A DNA stretch of 64,000 bases from Paraburkholderia sp. UYCP14C (GCF_004197395.1 NZ_SELS01000001.1:62001-126000), one strand, 5' to 3'. Positions 34,800 through 44,991 are shown, numbered from the stretch's first letter. The notes: generated from the sequence alone by a model not told the origin. Translations and numbers: made by a program.

Positions 34800-35321
34800 T
34801 CACGCCGCCTCGCAAGCAGCGACGCCGGCACGCACAAGCCGGTGGAACTGCCTGCCGAAGTAGACGAGGCCGTCGCCGTCGTCGCGCGTCGCGATACGCA
34901 CGATCCGCACGAACATCACCGAGTGCGAGCCCACCGTCTTGCTGTCGACGATCTGTCCTTCGAGGCTCGCGAGCGCGTCGCCGAGCACCGGAGCGCCGAG
35001 CGCTCCCGGCTGCCACGTGCACTGATCGAAACGCGCGTCCATCGAGCAACCCGTCATGCCGGCGAACACGCGCGCCAGCTCCTGGCAGTGCGCGCCGAGG
35101 ATGTTGATGCAGACGTTCGCATTGTCGTGCAGCACGTCATGCACATAGCTCGATTGATTGATGCACACCAGCATGGTCGGCGGGCTATCGGTCACCGAAC
35201 AGACCGCGCTCGCGGTGATGCCGCAGCGCCCGCGCGGACCATCGGTCGTGATGATGTTGACGGCCGCGCCGAGGCAAGCCATCGCGTTGCGGAAGTGCGT
35301 GCGGGTTTCGTCGTGCGTCAT
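34800..35321 (-). CDS. Second flavin reductase (IacG paralogue)
   Basis: 173 residues. Flavin reductase-like domain: FRNAMACLGAAVNIITTDGP, GITASAVCSVTDSPPTMLVC, VGSHSVMFVRIVRI and C-terminal LVYFGRQFHRL. It aligns along its length with iacG at 18742 and shares nearly all signature blocks. It starts 20 bases after the stop of the second IacA-like gene, so the pair forms a complete two-component flavin monooxygenase of its own. Confidence 0.87.
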   Translation of the reverse strand: MTHDETRTHFRNAMACLGAAVNIITTDGPRGRCGITASAVCSVTDSPPTMLVCINQSSYVHDVLHDNANVCINILGAHCQELARVFAGMTGCSMDARFDQCTWQPGALGAPVLGDALASLEGQIVDSKTVGSHSVMFVRIVRIATRDDGDGLVYFGRQFHRLVRAGVAACEAA

Positions 35322-35341
35322 GACAGTGGCTCCTTCGTCGC

Positions 35342-36559
35342 TCAGGGATAGGGCGTGACCGGCGGGATGCCGACGAACAGCGCGCCCGACGCGTCGTAGG
35401 TGCCTTCGCCGAGAAACGCATGCTGCGTGACGACGATCGAATCGCGCACCATCCGCTGCATGCGGCTCTCGCGATAGATCGCGCCGATACCCGCCATCTT
35501 GTACGCCTGCATGACCACCTCGGCGCACGTGTGCGCGGCATGCGTGGCCGAGAGGCGCAGCAGATTGGCTTCGCTGGGTGACACGGGGTCGCCCGCCAGG
35601 ACCGTGTGCCACGACGTCTGCGCCGACTCGAAGAAAAACGCGCGCGAGCTGCGCAGATTCGCTTCGGCCTGCGCGAGGCCCGAGCGATAGTACGCGCGGT
35701 CGGCAAGACGCGGCGCGCCGGTCGTCGTTTTGGTCACGCCGGACATGCCGGCCAGCAGGTCGAGCGCCGCGCGCGCGAGCCCGAGGTTCACCGCCGCATG
35801 CACCTGCGCCTGATAGGCGACCGCGGGGTAGCGGTAGAGCGGCTCGTCGATCAGCGGCACACCGCCGCGCACGAAGGTCCATTGCTCGTCGACGAACTTG
35901 TTCTTCAGGCGCAGATCGTGGCTGCCGGTGCCTTGCATGCCGACCACGTTCCAGTTGTCGACGATCTCGACTTCGCTCGCCGGAAACACGGCCGTGAACG
36001 GCTTGCCCGCGTTCGCGTCGCCGACCTTGCCCGGCGCGCCACCGATGCCGACGCCGATCCAGTCCGCGCCCTTGCAGCCGCTGGCGAAGCGCCATCCACC
36101 CGACACCACGTAGCCGCCGGGCGCGCGCTCGGCCGGCTGCAGCGGATACAGGCCGCCCGCGAAAACCTGGTCCGGACCCGACGCGTAGATACGAGCCTGG
36201 GTCTCGACCGGCAGCGACGCAAGGTACGTGTTCGCGGAGCCGAAGGCGGCGACCCATGCTGTCGAACCATCGGCGATCGCGATGCGTTCGAGCATCGCCA
36301 GAAACTGCGGCGGCGGCAGCGCGTCGCCGCCGAAGCGTTTCGGCGTGCTCGCGCGGAAGATGCCCGCGCGCTTCATCTTCGCGATCATGTCGCGCGGGAC
36401 GTGAGAAACCGCATCGAACTCGTCGCGGCGACGTTCGACTTCGATAATCAGCTCATCGAGCGACAGCGGGCCCGTGTATTCGGGGTAGTCGGCCTGCGTA
36501 TCGATGATGCGTGCGTCGGCGGTGCAAGCGCGGGCGCTGGCGGAATGAACGGCGGGCAT
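35342..36559 (-). CDS. Second IacA-like flavin monooxygenase
   Basis: 405 residues from ATG 36559, preceded by an AAGAGG ribosome site; an in-frame ATG at 36598 overlaps the upstream gene. Signature blocks match iacA at 22962: RASTPKRFGGDA, YASGPDQVFAGG, WRFASGCKGADWIGVGIG, NWNVVGMQGTGSHDL, QHAFLGEGTYDASG. About 30 extra residues at the N-terminus distinguish it. It is the second gene of an operon with an MHS transporter upstream and its own flavin reductase downstream, which suggests a related but different indolic or aromatic substrate, or conditional redundancy. Confidence 0.87.
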   Translation of the reverse strand: MPAVHSASARACTADARIIDTQADYPEYTGPLSLDELIIEVERRRDEFDAVSHVPRDMIAKMKRAGIFRASTPKRFGGDALPPPQFLAMLERIAIADGSTAWVAAFGSANTYLASLPVETQARIYASGPDQVFAGGLYPLQPAERAPGGYVVSGGWRFASGCKGADWIGVGIGGAPGKVGDANAGKPFTAVFPASEVEIVDNWNVVGMQGTGSHDLRLKNKFVDEQWTFVRGGVPLIDEPLYRYPAVAYQAQVHAAVNLGLARAALDLLAGMSGVTKTTTGAPRLADRAYYRSGLAQAEANLRSSRAFFFESAQTSWHTVLAGDPVSPSEANLLRLSATHAAHTCAEVVMQAYKMAGIGAIYRESRMQRMVRDSIVVTQHAFLGEGTYDASGALFVGIPPVTPYP

Positions 36560-36594
36560 GCGCGTTACCTCTTGATCCAGTGATGTGAACGATG

Positions 36595-37950
36595 TCATTC
36601 GGCTTCCTGATGCGCTTGGATGCGCATCGCTTTCGGATAGGTCTCCCGGGCGAGCAGCGTGGCGACAACGGTGATCAGGCCGAGCACGCCGAGATACAAC
36701 GCGACCGGCGTCGCGCTGCGATAGTGCGCGAGCAGCGCGGTGGCGATCATCGGCGACAGGCCGCCGCCGAGCACCGAGGAGATTTCGCGTCCGATGCCAA
36801 GCCCCGAGAAGCGCAGATGCACCGGCAACAGTTCGCTGATGAACGCGGGCTGCGCGCCTTCGAGGATGCCGAGCGTGACGCTGTTCGCCAGCACGAGGGC
36901 CGTGATGACCTTCCAGTATTCGCCGGAGCCGAGCAGCGCGAAGTACGGCCATGCAACGAGCACCATCGCGATCGCGCCGGCGAGATACACGGGCTTGCGG
37001 CCGACCTTGTCGGTCAGGTAGCCGAAGAACAGCGAGAACGGAATCATCAGCAGCATCGAAAGCGTCAGGCCGCCGAGGATCCAGCTCGATTTGATGCCGA
37101 GAAACTGGCCATACGCGATCGAGAACGCGAAGAAGATGTACGACGCACCGCCTTCGCCGAAGCGCAGACCGAAGATCGTCAGCACTTCGCGAGGGCATTG
37201 CCGCAACACTTCGATCACCGGCATGCGGCTGTCGTGACGCTTTGCCTTCGCTCGAGCGAACGCGGCGCTTTCGCCGACCGAGCGGCGCATCCACAAGCCC
37301 AGTGCGACGAGCGCGGCGCTGCAGAGGAACGGAATGCGCCAGCCCCAGCTCAGGAAATCGGCAGACGACAGGTTCTGCACCAGCAGGAACGCGCCGGTCG
37401 ACAGCACGAAGCCGAGCGCCGCGCCGCACGGACTCCATGCGGCGAGCGCGCCGCGCTTCGATTGCGGCGCGTTCTCGTGGATCAGCAGGATGCTGCCGCT
37501 CCATTCGCCGCCCGCGGCAAGCCCCTGCACGATGCGCAGACACACGAGCAGCGCCGGCGCCGCGAGGCCGATCTGCTGATAGGTAGGCAGCACGCCCATC
37601 AGCATCGTCGCCGAGCCCATCGCGAACAGCGTCAGAATCGTCACGAGCTTGCGCCCGTAGCGGTCGCCGAGATGGCCGCACAAAACGCCGCCGATCGGCC
37701 GCGCGATGAAACCGACCGTGAAGCCGCCGAACGCGGCGATGGTGCCGGTGAGCGGATCGCTGCCGACGGGGAAGAACAGCTTGCCGAATACCAGCGCCGC
37801 GGCTGTTCCATACAGGAAGAAGTCATACCATTCGAGGATTTGACCGAGCACGGCGGTGGTAACCGCACGTCGTACGCCGCTCGTCACGGCGGCGGGTCGG
37901 CGTGATGCGAGCGGAGCGCTCAGATCGGAATTCACGGCGTCAGAGTTCAT
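36595..37950 (-). CDS. MFS transporter, MHS family, of second iac-like operon
   Basis: 451 residues. GQILEWYDFFLYGTAAALVF in helix 1 and GHLGDRYGRKLV mark the MHS family. It resembles the transporter at 31651 along the whole length, with changes in the first loop. First gene of a five-gene run: transporter, IacA-like, IacG-like, EthD-like and LysR. The motif GTCAAAT-N7-AAAAATGG lies 109 bases upstream. Probably imports the substrate of this operon. Confidence 0.87.
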   Translation of the reverse strand: MNSDAVNSDLSAPLASRRPAAVTSGVRRAVTTAVLGQILEWYDFFLYGTAAALVFGKLFFPVGSDPLTGTIAAFGGFTVGFIARPIGGVLCGHLGDRYGRKLVTILTLFAMGSATMLMGVLPTYQQIGLAAPALLVCLRIVQGLAAGGEWSGSILLIHENAPQSKRGALAAWSPCGAALGFVLSTGAFLLVQNLSSADFLSWGWRIPFLCSAALVALGLWMRRSVGESAAFARAKAKRHDSRMPVIEVLRQCPREVLTIFGLRFGEGGASYIFFAFSIAYGQFLGIKSSWILGGLTLSMLLMIPFSLFFGYLTDKVGRKPVYLAGAIAMVLVAWPYFALLGSGEYWKVITALVLANSVTLGILEGAQPAFISELLPVHLRFSGLGIGREISSVLGGGLSPMIATALLAHYRSATPVALYLGVLGLITVVATLLARETYPKAMRIQAHQEAE

Positions 37951-38058
37951 GGCTCAGGGAGAACGAAGATTGAGGTTCCCGCATCACGATGGTTCTGCGC
38001 AGCGGGGCGAATCACTTCCGGACGACATGGCTGCACAATATGAGCCGCAGTAAACGCG

Positions 38059-38080
38059 GTCAAATTCGGGCCAAAAATGG
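38059..38080 (-). promoter_or_regulatory. Shared iac operator-like motif, site 3
   Basis: GTCAAAT (38059-38065), 7 bases, AAAAATGG (38073-38080), upstream of the MHS transporter starting at 37950. The second block has one change from sites 1 and 2. Confidence 0.5.
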
Positions 38081-38131
38081 TCGATATGAATGGCGTGCAT
38101 GGGCGAAGCCCGGGTCGGGCGACGCGTGAAC

Positions 38132-38205
38132 GGTGAGGAGTTCCAGGAGGTGACGTTACGGTGAGGAGTTCCAGGAGGTGCCGCCACGGTGAGAATTTAC
38201 GGGAG
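38132..38205 (+). repeat. Three iteron-like 18-mers
   Basis: GGTGAGGAGTTCCAGGAG at 38132-38149 and again, identical, at 38160-38177 (28-base period), then GGTGAGAATTTACGGGAG at 38188-38205. The first two are the CCAGGAG subtype also present at 18630. Confidence 0.75.
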
Positions 38206-38413
38206 CAGTCGGCGGGATCCGCGACGGTTCACTGGATACGCGTCGGAACGGCGATAGGAAGGCAGTGCGTCGAAGCACGCAGCAGGTGCTTCGTTGGCTT
38301 CAGCGTTGTGGGGAACAACGACGTCTAGCAGGAGCCAACGCGGAGCGCGTCGGCATCCAGTACGCGAAAAATGCGCTGGAATGCAGGGCTGAAACTTGAA
38401 GCGAGCCTGCTAA

Positions 38414-38578
38414 GGTGAGGTCTTCCAGGATGGTGAGGATTTCCAGGAGTCAGGATAACGACGCGGTGCGCCAAGGTGAGGAGTTGCAGGAGATCGGCAC
38501 CGCATCCGAGGCCCCGAGTTCGCGGCAATCGGTCGATTCGGGTGAAACGGGGGCCTTTGGCTCCCGAAAAGCTTCACC
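38414..38578. repeat. Four iteron-like 18-mers, mixed orientation
   Basis: Forward copies at 38414-38431, 38432-38449 (directly abutting) and 38475-38492; one reverse copy, CTCCCGAAAAGCTTCACC, at 38561-38578, ending 34 bases before the stop of the outer-membrane-type gene. The forward copies are of the CAGGA subtype, the reverse one of the CGGGAG subtype. Confidence 0.7.
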
Positions 38579-38611
38579 TTAGAACCATCGCCCCCATTGC
38601 TTGTGACTCCG

Positions 38612-39127
38612 TCAGAACTTCACCTTTACCTGAAATCCAATCGTAAAGGGCAGATTGTCCGAAGGGATCGGCGGAACGATGATGAAGTTCGCGCCGACGC
38701 GCTTGTAGTCGACCATCACGATCGGCGCGACCACCGGGCCAATCGTGTGGTTTTTGCCAAGTCCCCAGTTGCCGTAGTTGTAGCCGGAGATGATCCCGCC
38801 GATCGCCGCGAGCCGCACGATACCCCAATGCGCGAACTCCGGCGCCCACACGCCGCCGCCGTAGTAGGACGGCCGACGCAGCGAGTTGCGAAAGCCGCCG
38901 GCCGTCAGCGCCCACTGGTTGTTCAGCCAGCATTCCACGCCAAGCCCGGGATTGAACTGCTCGAAGTGCGTATCGGGATCAGGATTGATGTGATAGGAGC
39001 CGAGCATCGCGTCGACCCAGACACCGCCGTCACACCAGCTCGCGTGTGCCGTGGAGACCGCCGCGAAGCTGGCGAAAAGCGCCACCGCGGCGCGCCGGAT
39101 ATTCTTGTTCGTCTGCCTGAAGTGCAT
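38612..39127 (-). CDS. Putative outer-membrane beta-barrel protein
   Basis: 171 residues. Signal peptide about residues 1-29 (AVALFASFAAVSTAHASW, cleavage likely after AHA). The mature part alternates polar and hydrophobic residues with many aromatic and glycine positions (WALTAGGFRN, GIISGYNYGNWGLG) and ends in phenylalanine (IGFQVKVKF), the classic C-terminal signal for outer-membrane insertion. Length suits an eight-stranded barrel of the PagP/OmpX size; a lipid A or phage-resistance role cannot be read from the sequence. Confidence 0.65.
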   Translation of the reverse strand: MHFRQTNKNIRRAAVALFASFAAVSTAHASWCDGGVWVDAMLGSYHINPDPDTHFEQFNPGLGVECWLNNQWALTAGGFRNSLRRPSYYGGGVWAPEFAHWGIVRLAAIGGIISGYNYGNWGLGKNHTIGPVVAPIVMVDYKRVGANFIIVPPIPSDNLPFTIGFQVKVKF

Positions 39128-39376
39128 TTCTTCTCCGTCACCGGTCGAGCGCCGGTGTCATGGTGTTCTGGCGATCCGCGTGCCGCCCGTCGCGCACTGT
39201 ACCTGAAGCCGCGCGGTCGATGTTGAGGACTCGCTCGGCCGGCCGGGCACGCGACGTGCCCCCGCAGCCGGAACCGCCACGATAACGGAGAACCGATGGC
39301 GCCGTGATGAACAGGCGGTGAAGAAGTTCGCGGCGCGCAGCGGGCGCACCGTCGGAGATGAACGAGGCAGGAACGT

Positions 39377-39856
39377 TTACAGACCGAGATCGGAGAGGCC
39401 GGCGTGATCGTCGGGCCGGCGGCCGAGCGGCCAGCGATACAGGCGGTCGGCTTCGCGGATCGGCAGATCATTGATGCTCGCGTGACGGTGCGCCATCAGA
39501 CCGTGCTCGTTGAACTCCCAGTTTTCGTTGCCGTACGAGCGGAACCAGTTGTTCGAATCGTCGTGCCATTCATACGCGAAGCGCACCGCGATACGGTTCT
39601 CGGTGAACGCCCACAGCTCCTTGATCAACCGATAGTCGAGCTCCTTCGCCCACTTGCGACGCAGCAGGCCGACGATCTCCGCGCGACCATGCACGAACTC
39701 GGCGCGGTTGCGCCACACGCTATCGGTCGTGTACGCGAGCGATACGCGCTCAGGATCGCGCGTGTTCCACGCGTCTTCCGCGGCGCGCACTTTCTGGATC
39801 GCGGTCTCGCGGGTGAATGGGGGCAGCGGCGGGCGGGTTTCGATCGTATCGGCCAT
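39377..39856 (-). CDS. DUF1348 family protein (NTF2-like)
   Basis: 159 residues. Carries the DUF1348 signature blocks: [71 protein letters not shown] and RRPDDHAG. The fold is a SnoaL/NTF2-like cone; function unknown. It is 13 bases downstream of the TetR regulator gene, so it is probably cotranscribed with and controlled by it. Confidence 0.88.
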   Translation of the reverse strand: MADTIETRPPLPPFTRETAIQKVRAAEDAWNTRDPERVSLAYTTDSVWRNRAEFVHGRAEIVGLLRRKWAKELDYRLIKELWAFTENRIAVRFAYEWHDDSNNWFRSYGNENWEFNEHGLMAHRHASINDLPIREADRLYRWPLGRRPDDHAGLSDLGL

Positions 39857-39869
39857 GATGGCTCCTCAG

Positions 39870-40592
39870 TCAGGTTGTGGTGCGCCGGGATGGCGGCCGT
39901 TTGGTTGCGGCGCGCGGCGTCTCGGTGTTGGCGCAAGCGTGCGCGGATTTCGCTGCGGACTGTGTTGCGGGCGTCGCTGCCGCATCGAGCAGAATCTTGC
40001 CGACCGTCTGCGCGTCGAGCGCCGCATCGGCTTCGCCGCTCACCAGCGCCACCGCGATCGCGCCGTCGAGCAGCACGAGCCATTGCCGTGCGAGCGGCGC
40101 CGCGCGACGCGCATCGATTTGCGCTTCCGCCACGAACGCGTCGCATTCGGCGCGCACGAAATCGAGCAGCCGTGCCTTGTGTTTGCGCGCGACGACGCGG
40201 ATCGGATCGTCGACGGATTCGATTTCGCCGGCCGCGTTCAGAAACGCGCAGCCATGAAAATCCGCCGATGCGAACCACTCGCGCAGCACGTCGAACATGC
40301 CGAGCAGGCGCTTACGCGCGCTCTTGCCGCACCGTTGCGTGCCCGCGATAAACCAGTTCATCCAGCGCTCGTCGCGCCGTTCGAGTGCGGCCGCGACCAG
40401 CGCATCTTTCGATTCGAAATGCGTGTAGAAGCTTTTGCGCGCGGTGCCGGACTGCCGCACGATCGCATCGACGCCGGTTGCATGGATGCCGCCAGCGTAA
40501 ATGAGCGCCTCGGCGGCATCGAGCAAGCGCTCGCGCGCCGAGCCGGGCTGGGCCGCATCGTTCGGGATAGTCGGATTCGTTTCGGATGTCAT
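39870..40592 (-). CDS. TetR family transcriptional regulator
   Basis: 240 residues. Helix-turn-helix at about residues 20-65: RERLLDAAEALIYAGGIHAT, DAIVRQSGTARKSFYTHFES, KDALVAAALERRDE. The C-terminal 35 residues are basic and Thr/Ala-rich. Operon with the DUF1348 gene. A near-perfect palindrome, AGAACGATCATTCT, 12-25 bases upstream is the probable operator, so the operon is likely self-repressed. Divergent from the YceI lipoprotein gene, which may share control. Confidence 0.9.
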   Translation of the reverse strand: MTSETNPTIPNDAAQPGSARERLLDAAEALIYAGGIHATGVDAIVRQSGTARKSFYTHFESKDALVAAALERRDERWMNWFIAGTQRCGKSARKRLLGMFDVLREWFASADFHGCAFLNAAGEIESVDDPIRVVARKHKARLLDFVRAECDAFVAEAQIDARRAAPLARQWLVLLDGAIAVALVSGEADAALDAQTVGKILLDAAATPATQSAAKSAHACANTETPRAATKRPPSRRTTT

Positions 40593-40603
40593 GTACGTAA
40601 GGT

Positions 40604-40617
40604 AGAACGATCATTCT
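40604..40617. promoter_or_regulatory. TetR-type operator AGAACGATCATTCT
   Basis: Palindrome with one mismatch pair, 12 bases upstream of the TetR start in the divergent TetR-YceI spacer. Typical position and length for a TetR autoregulatory site. Confidence 0.6.
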
Positions 40618-40714
40618 CCTTCGTCAAGTTTTTCTTCGAGCTTCGGCGCTGTGAGTACGCTTGCTGCTATCTTGTTGGAGATCGCTTGACCACCGCTCAA
40701 CCGGAATTGCTTCG

Positions 40715-41365
40715 ATGAATCCATCCTCCGTTCGCACCGCGTGGCTACGCGCACTGCTCGGCGCAACGCTCTTGGGCGCGATGGCCTGCACGCCGATCCA
40801 GGTGCTTACGCATTCGGTCAGTCAGAACGAAGCGCGCGTGCCGCCGGGTCGCTACGACATCGACCAGGACCATACGAGCATCACGTTCGATATCGACCAC
40901 TTCAAATACACGCGCTTTACGATGCGTTTCGATCGCAAGCAGGGGGAACTCGACTGGAACGAAGGCGGCCTCGAGCGCAGCACCGCGTCGGTCGCGATCG
41001 ACGCCGCGAGCATCGACACGAACGTGCCGCTGCTCGACAAGATGGTGAAAAGCGACAGCATGCTCGACGTCGAGCGCTATGCGCAGATCCGCTTCGCGAG
41101 CACGCGTTTCGAGCGCACCGGCGAAGCGCGCGGCACGCTGAGCGGCGATCTGACGATCCGCGGCGTCACGCAGCCGGTCACGCTCGACGTCACGTTCAAC
41201 GGCTTCGCGCCCGATCCGCTGACGAAGAAAGACACGCTCGGCTTTTCCGCGGACGGTCATTTCAGCCGCGCGAAGTTCGGTCTGACGACCTGGTATCCGG
41301 CCGTCGGCGACGATATTCACGTGCGTATTCAGGCCGAGTTCGTAAAAGCGCCCGCAGGCGCGTGA
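40715..41365 (+). CDS. YceI family lipoprotein
   Basis: 216 residues from ATG 40715. N-terminal signal of about 25 residues ending in LLGATLLGAMAC, a probable lipoprotein cleavage site. Residues about 45-212 form a YceI lipocalin-like domain that binds isoprenoid-type lipids: YDIDQDHTSITFDIDHF, FDRKQGELDW, LSGDLTIRGVTQPVTLDV and FGLTTWYPAVGDDIHV. Acts in the periplasm or on the outer membrane. An earlier start at 40661 is open but would bury the signal sequence. Confidence 0.88.
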   Translation: MNPSSVRTAWLRALLGATLLGAMACTPIQVLTHSVSQNEARVPPGRYDIDQDHTSITFDIDHFKYTRFTMRFDRKQGELDWNEGGLERSTASVAIDAASIDTNVPLLDKMVKSDSMLDVERYAQIRFASTRFERTGEARGTLSGDLTIRGVTQPVTLDVTFNGFAPDPLTKKDTLGFSADGHFSRAKFGLTTWYPAVGDDIHVRIQAEFVKAPAGA

Positions 41366-41407
41366 GCGCGCTGCGGGCGTTGGCAAATCGAACTACGCCT
41401 TGCTAAT

Positions 41408-42439
41408 TCAGGCAGCGGTCCAGTCGAGAATCACTTTGCCGCTCTCGCCGGAGAGCATCGTCGCGAAGGCTTCCTGATAGTCGTCGACCTTGAAATGGTG
41501 CGTGAGGATCGGCGACAGATCGAGGCCGCTTTGCAGCATCGCGACCATCTTGTACCAGGTCTCGAACATCTCCCGCCCGTAAATGCCCTTGATTTCGAGG
41601 CCTTTGAAGATCACCTGGGTCCAGTCGATTGCGGTCTGCGCGGGCGGAATGCCGAGCAACGCGATCTTGCCGCCGTGGTTCATCGCTTCGAGCATGCCCG
41701 TAAATGCGCTGGGCACGCCCGACATTTCGAGGCCGACGTCGAAGCCCTCGGCCATGTGCAGATCGTGCATCACGTCTTGCAACGATTCGCGCGACACGTT
41801 TACCGCACGCGTCGCGCCCATCTTGCGCGCGAGTTCGAGGCGATAGTCGTTGACGTCGGTGATCACGACGTTGCGCGCGCCGACGTGCTTCGCGATCGCG
41901 ACCGCCATGATGCCGATCGGCCCCGCACCGGTAATCAGCACGTCCTCGCCAACGAGGTTGAACGACAGCGCCGTATGCGTCGCGTTGCCGAACGGATCGA
42001 AGATCGCGGCGAGGTCGTCGGAGATTTCGGGCGGAATCTTGAATGCGTTGAAGGCCGGAATCACCAGATATTCGGCGAACGCGCCCTCGCGATTCACGCC
42101 GACGCCGATCGTGTTGCGGCACAAATGCCGGCGCCCGGCGCGACAGTTGCGACAAAAACCGCAGGTGATGTGTCCTTCGCCCGACACACGATCGCCGATC
42201 GCAAAGCCGCGCACTTCCTGACCCATCTCGACGATTTCGCCGACGTATTCATGGCCGACGTGCATCGGCACCGGAATCGTCTTCTGCGCCCAGTCGTCCC
42301 ACTTCCAGATATGAATGTCGGTGCCGCAAATCGCGGTGCGCGTGATGCGGATCATCACGTCGTTATGGCCGACTTCAGGCTTCTTCACGTCGGTCAGCGT
42401 GAGGCCCGGTCCGCGTTCGAGTTTTGCTAGTGCTTTCAT
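41408..42439 (-). CDS. tdh: L-threonine 3-dehydrogenase
   Basis: 343 residues, the length of E. coli Tdh. Zinc-dependent medium-chain dehydrogenase: catalytic zinc ligands C38 in [10 protein letters not shown] and HE in GHEYVGEIV, structural cysteines in [19 protein letters not shown]-binding [20 protein letters not shown]. Oxidises threonine to 2-amino-3-oxobutyrate, which Kbl (28 bases upstream in the same operon) splits to glycine and acetyl-CoA. Confidence 0.97.
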   Translation of the reverse strand: MKALAKLERGPGLTLTDVKKPEVGHNDVMIRITRTAICGTDIHIWKWDDWAQKTIPVPMHVGHEYVGEIVEMGQEVRGFAIGDRVSGEGHITCGFCRNCRAGRRHLCRNTIGVGVNREGAFAEYLVIPAFNAFKIPPEISDDLAAIFDPFGNATHTALSFNLVGEDVLITGAGPIGIMAVAIAKHVGARNVVITDVNDYRLELARKMGATRAVNVSRESLQDVMHDLHMAEGFDVGLEMSGVPSAFTGMLEAMNHGGKIALLGIPPAQTAIDWTQVIFKGLEIKGIYGREMFETWYKMVAMLQSGLDLSPILTHHFKVDDYQEAFATMLSGESGKVILDWTAA

Positions 42440-42467
42440 CTGCTTCTCCGTTCCAATTGCGCTGCGC

Positions 42468-43673
<1,206 letters not shown>

Positions 43674-43750
43674 GAACGGGACTCCTGAGGGTGATGGCGC
43701 CCGCGTTCGCATGGGCGGAGAAAGGGCGGCCTGTTATAGTCGGCTGTCAG

Positions 43751-43800
43751 CTTTATCGGATATTTTCGTTTTTTCGAACTAAAATCCGGTATATCGAACA
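43751..43800. promoter_or_regulatory. Divergent kbl / XRE-cupin control region
   Basis: AT-rich segment with TCGAAC repeated 20 bases apart (43774 and 43794) and loosely inverted CGGAT/ATCCG blocks (43758 and 43784). Likely operator and promoters for kbl-tdh and the regulator. The exact site is uncertain. Confidence 0.4.
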
Positions 43801-43810
43801 ACTCTAAACG

Positions 43811-44458
43811 ATGGGTCAGGAAATGGCAAGTTCGGGTACACGCCGCGCCGCGGCCACTGCGGCGCCCACCTCCGCTAGCGCGGCATTACCGCCGAACGCG
43901 GCGATTGCTGCGCCGCCGCGCGTCGGCGAGCAGATTCAACGACTGCGCGCCGAGCGGCGCATGACGCTCGACGATCTGTCCCGGGCGGCCGGCGTGTCGA
44001 AATCGATGCTGTCGGAAATCGAGCGCGACAAGGCCAATCCGACGATCGCGGTTGCGTGGCGGCTGACCAACGCGCTCGGCGTGAGCCTCGATTCGCTGTT
44101 TGCGCCGCCGAAGTCGCCTGAGGCGATCGCCGTTTCCGGCCCGCACGATATTCCTACGCTAAGCGGTCATGACGCGAAATACCAGTTGCGTGTGTGGGGA
44201 CCGATCGAACTGGCCGGCAAGTTCGAGTGGTACGAGCTGACGCTGCAGCCAGGCGGGGCGCTGGTGTCGAACGCGCACGAGCCAGGCACGCGCGAGCATC
44301 TGACCGTGCTGCACGGCTCGATCGAAATCGAGGCAGCCGGCGCGACGAAGCGGCTCAAGGTCGCGGACACCGCGCGCTACGTCGCGGACGAACCGCATGC
44401 GATCCGCAACGTCGGCAAGGGCGAGGCGAAAGCGCTGCTGGTCGTGATTCACGGCTAG
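43811..44458 (+). CDS. XRE family regulator with C-terminal cupin sensor domain
   Basis: 215 residues. After a low-complexity alanine-rich tail (about 35 residues) comes an XRE helix-turn-helix (IQRLRAERRMTLDDLSRAAG, VSKSMLSEIERDKANPTIAV), then a linker and a small beta-barrel cupin_2 domain (FEWYELTLQPGGALVSNAHE, GTREHLTVLHGSIEIEAAG). Divergent from kbl-tdh, which it probably regulates in response to threonine or glycine. ATG 43811 or ATG 43823 could be the start. Confidence 0.88.
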   Translation: MGQEMASSGTRRAAATAAPTSASAALPPNAAIAAPPRVGEQIQRLRAERRMTLDDLSRAAGVSKSMLSEIERDKANPTIAVAWRLTNALGVSLDSLFAPPKSPEAIAVSGPHDIPTLSGHDAKYQLRVWGPIELAGKFEWYELTLQPGGALVSNAHEPGTREHLTVLHGSIEIEAAGATKRLKVADTARYVADEPHAIRNVGKGEAKALLVVIHG

Positions 44459-44532
44459 AGCGCCGGCTGGCGGGGCGTTGGCGCGCTTTTGCCGCGTTGT
44501 TCGCCACGCCTAGGCCGTTCGGCCAGGTTGCG

Positions 44533-44562
44533 CCTGATACTGTATGTTTGTACAGTATCAGG
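44533..44562. promoter_or_regulatory. LexA/SOS-type operator inside a 30-bp inverted repeat
   Basis: Perfect inverted repeat: CCTGATACTGTA (44533-44544), 6-base spacer, TACAGTATCAGG (44551-44562). Its core TACTGTATGTTTGTACAGTA (44538-44557) keeps all outer positions of the LexA consensus TACTGT-N8-ACAGTA. It ends 18 bases before the start of the 44581 gene. Confidence 0.75.
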
Positions 44563-44580
44563 TGTCGATTGGAGCCGAGA

Positions 44581-44991
44581 ATGAATAACCTGAAAGCCGA
44601 CCCTACCGATCAAACTCTCGCCGCGCTGCGCTATCAGACCGCCGCGCGCGATCTCGAACATATCGTGTGCAGTATCGCCGGGCGTTACATCGCCAAGCAG
44701 GTGCCGCTCACATGGCGTCTGCTTCATGCCATCGAAGCCGAAGCGCTAGCCGATCTCGGTTTTGCCAGCCGGCACGACGCATTGATGCTCGGGCTATTCC
44801 AGCGCCCGTCCGATCTGCCTTATCCCGAAACCGATGACGGCGTGGATTTCGGCGCATCCAATGCGTTGCCCGCCGTGTTTGCGTTTGCCGTCAATGCGTA
44901 CGAGGAAGCCGCGCGGCAAGCGGCGCGCCGGGCGGCACTGCCACGAGCGGTCGATGCGCCTTTGAAGCGCGCCCGGGCGTGGGGCGGCTGA
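44581..44991 (+). CDS. Hypothetical protein downstream of a LexA box
   Basis: 136 residues from ATG 44581, with GGAGCCGAG upstream. I do not recognise the family. It is mostly helical with alanine-rich segments (FAVNAYEEAARQAARRAALP) and no membrane or signal segment. It lies between the SOS-type operator and a tyrosine-recombinase-like gene 98 bases downstream on the same strand. Context suggests a DNA-damage-inducible role or an accessory to the recombinase. Confidence 0.65.
   Translation: MNNLKADPTDQTLAALRYQTAARDLEHIVCSIAGRYIAKQVPLTWRLLHAIEAEALADLGFASRHDALMLGLFQRPSDLPYPETDDGVDFGASNALPAVFAFAVNAYEEAARQAARRAALPRAVDAPLKRARAWGG

Larger units (their letters stand above)
37951..38611. other. 661-bp intergenic region with promoter motif and six origin-type 18-mers
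   Basis: No supported gene. Holds the shared iac motif (38059-38080), six iteron-like repeats (38132-38578) and an 8-bp hairpin CGAAGCAC/GTGCTTCG at 38271-38293 with a 7-base loop. Confidence 0.6.
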
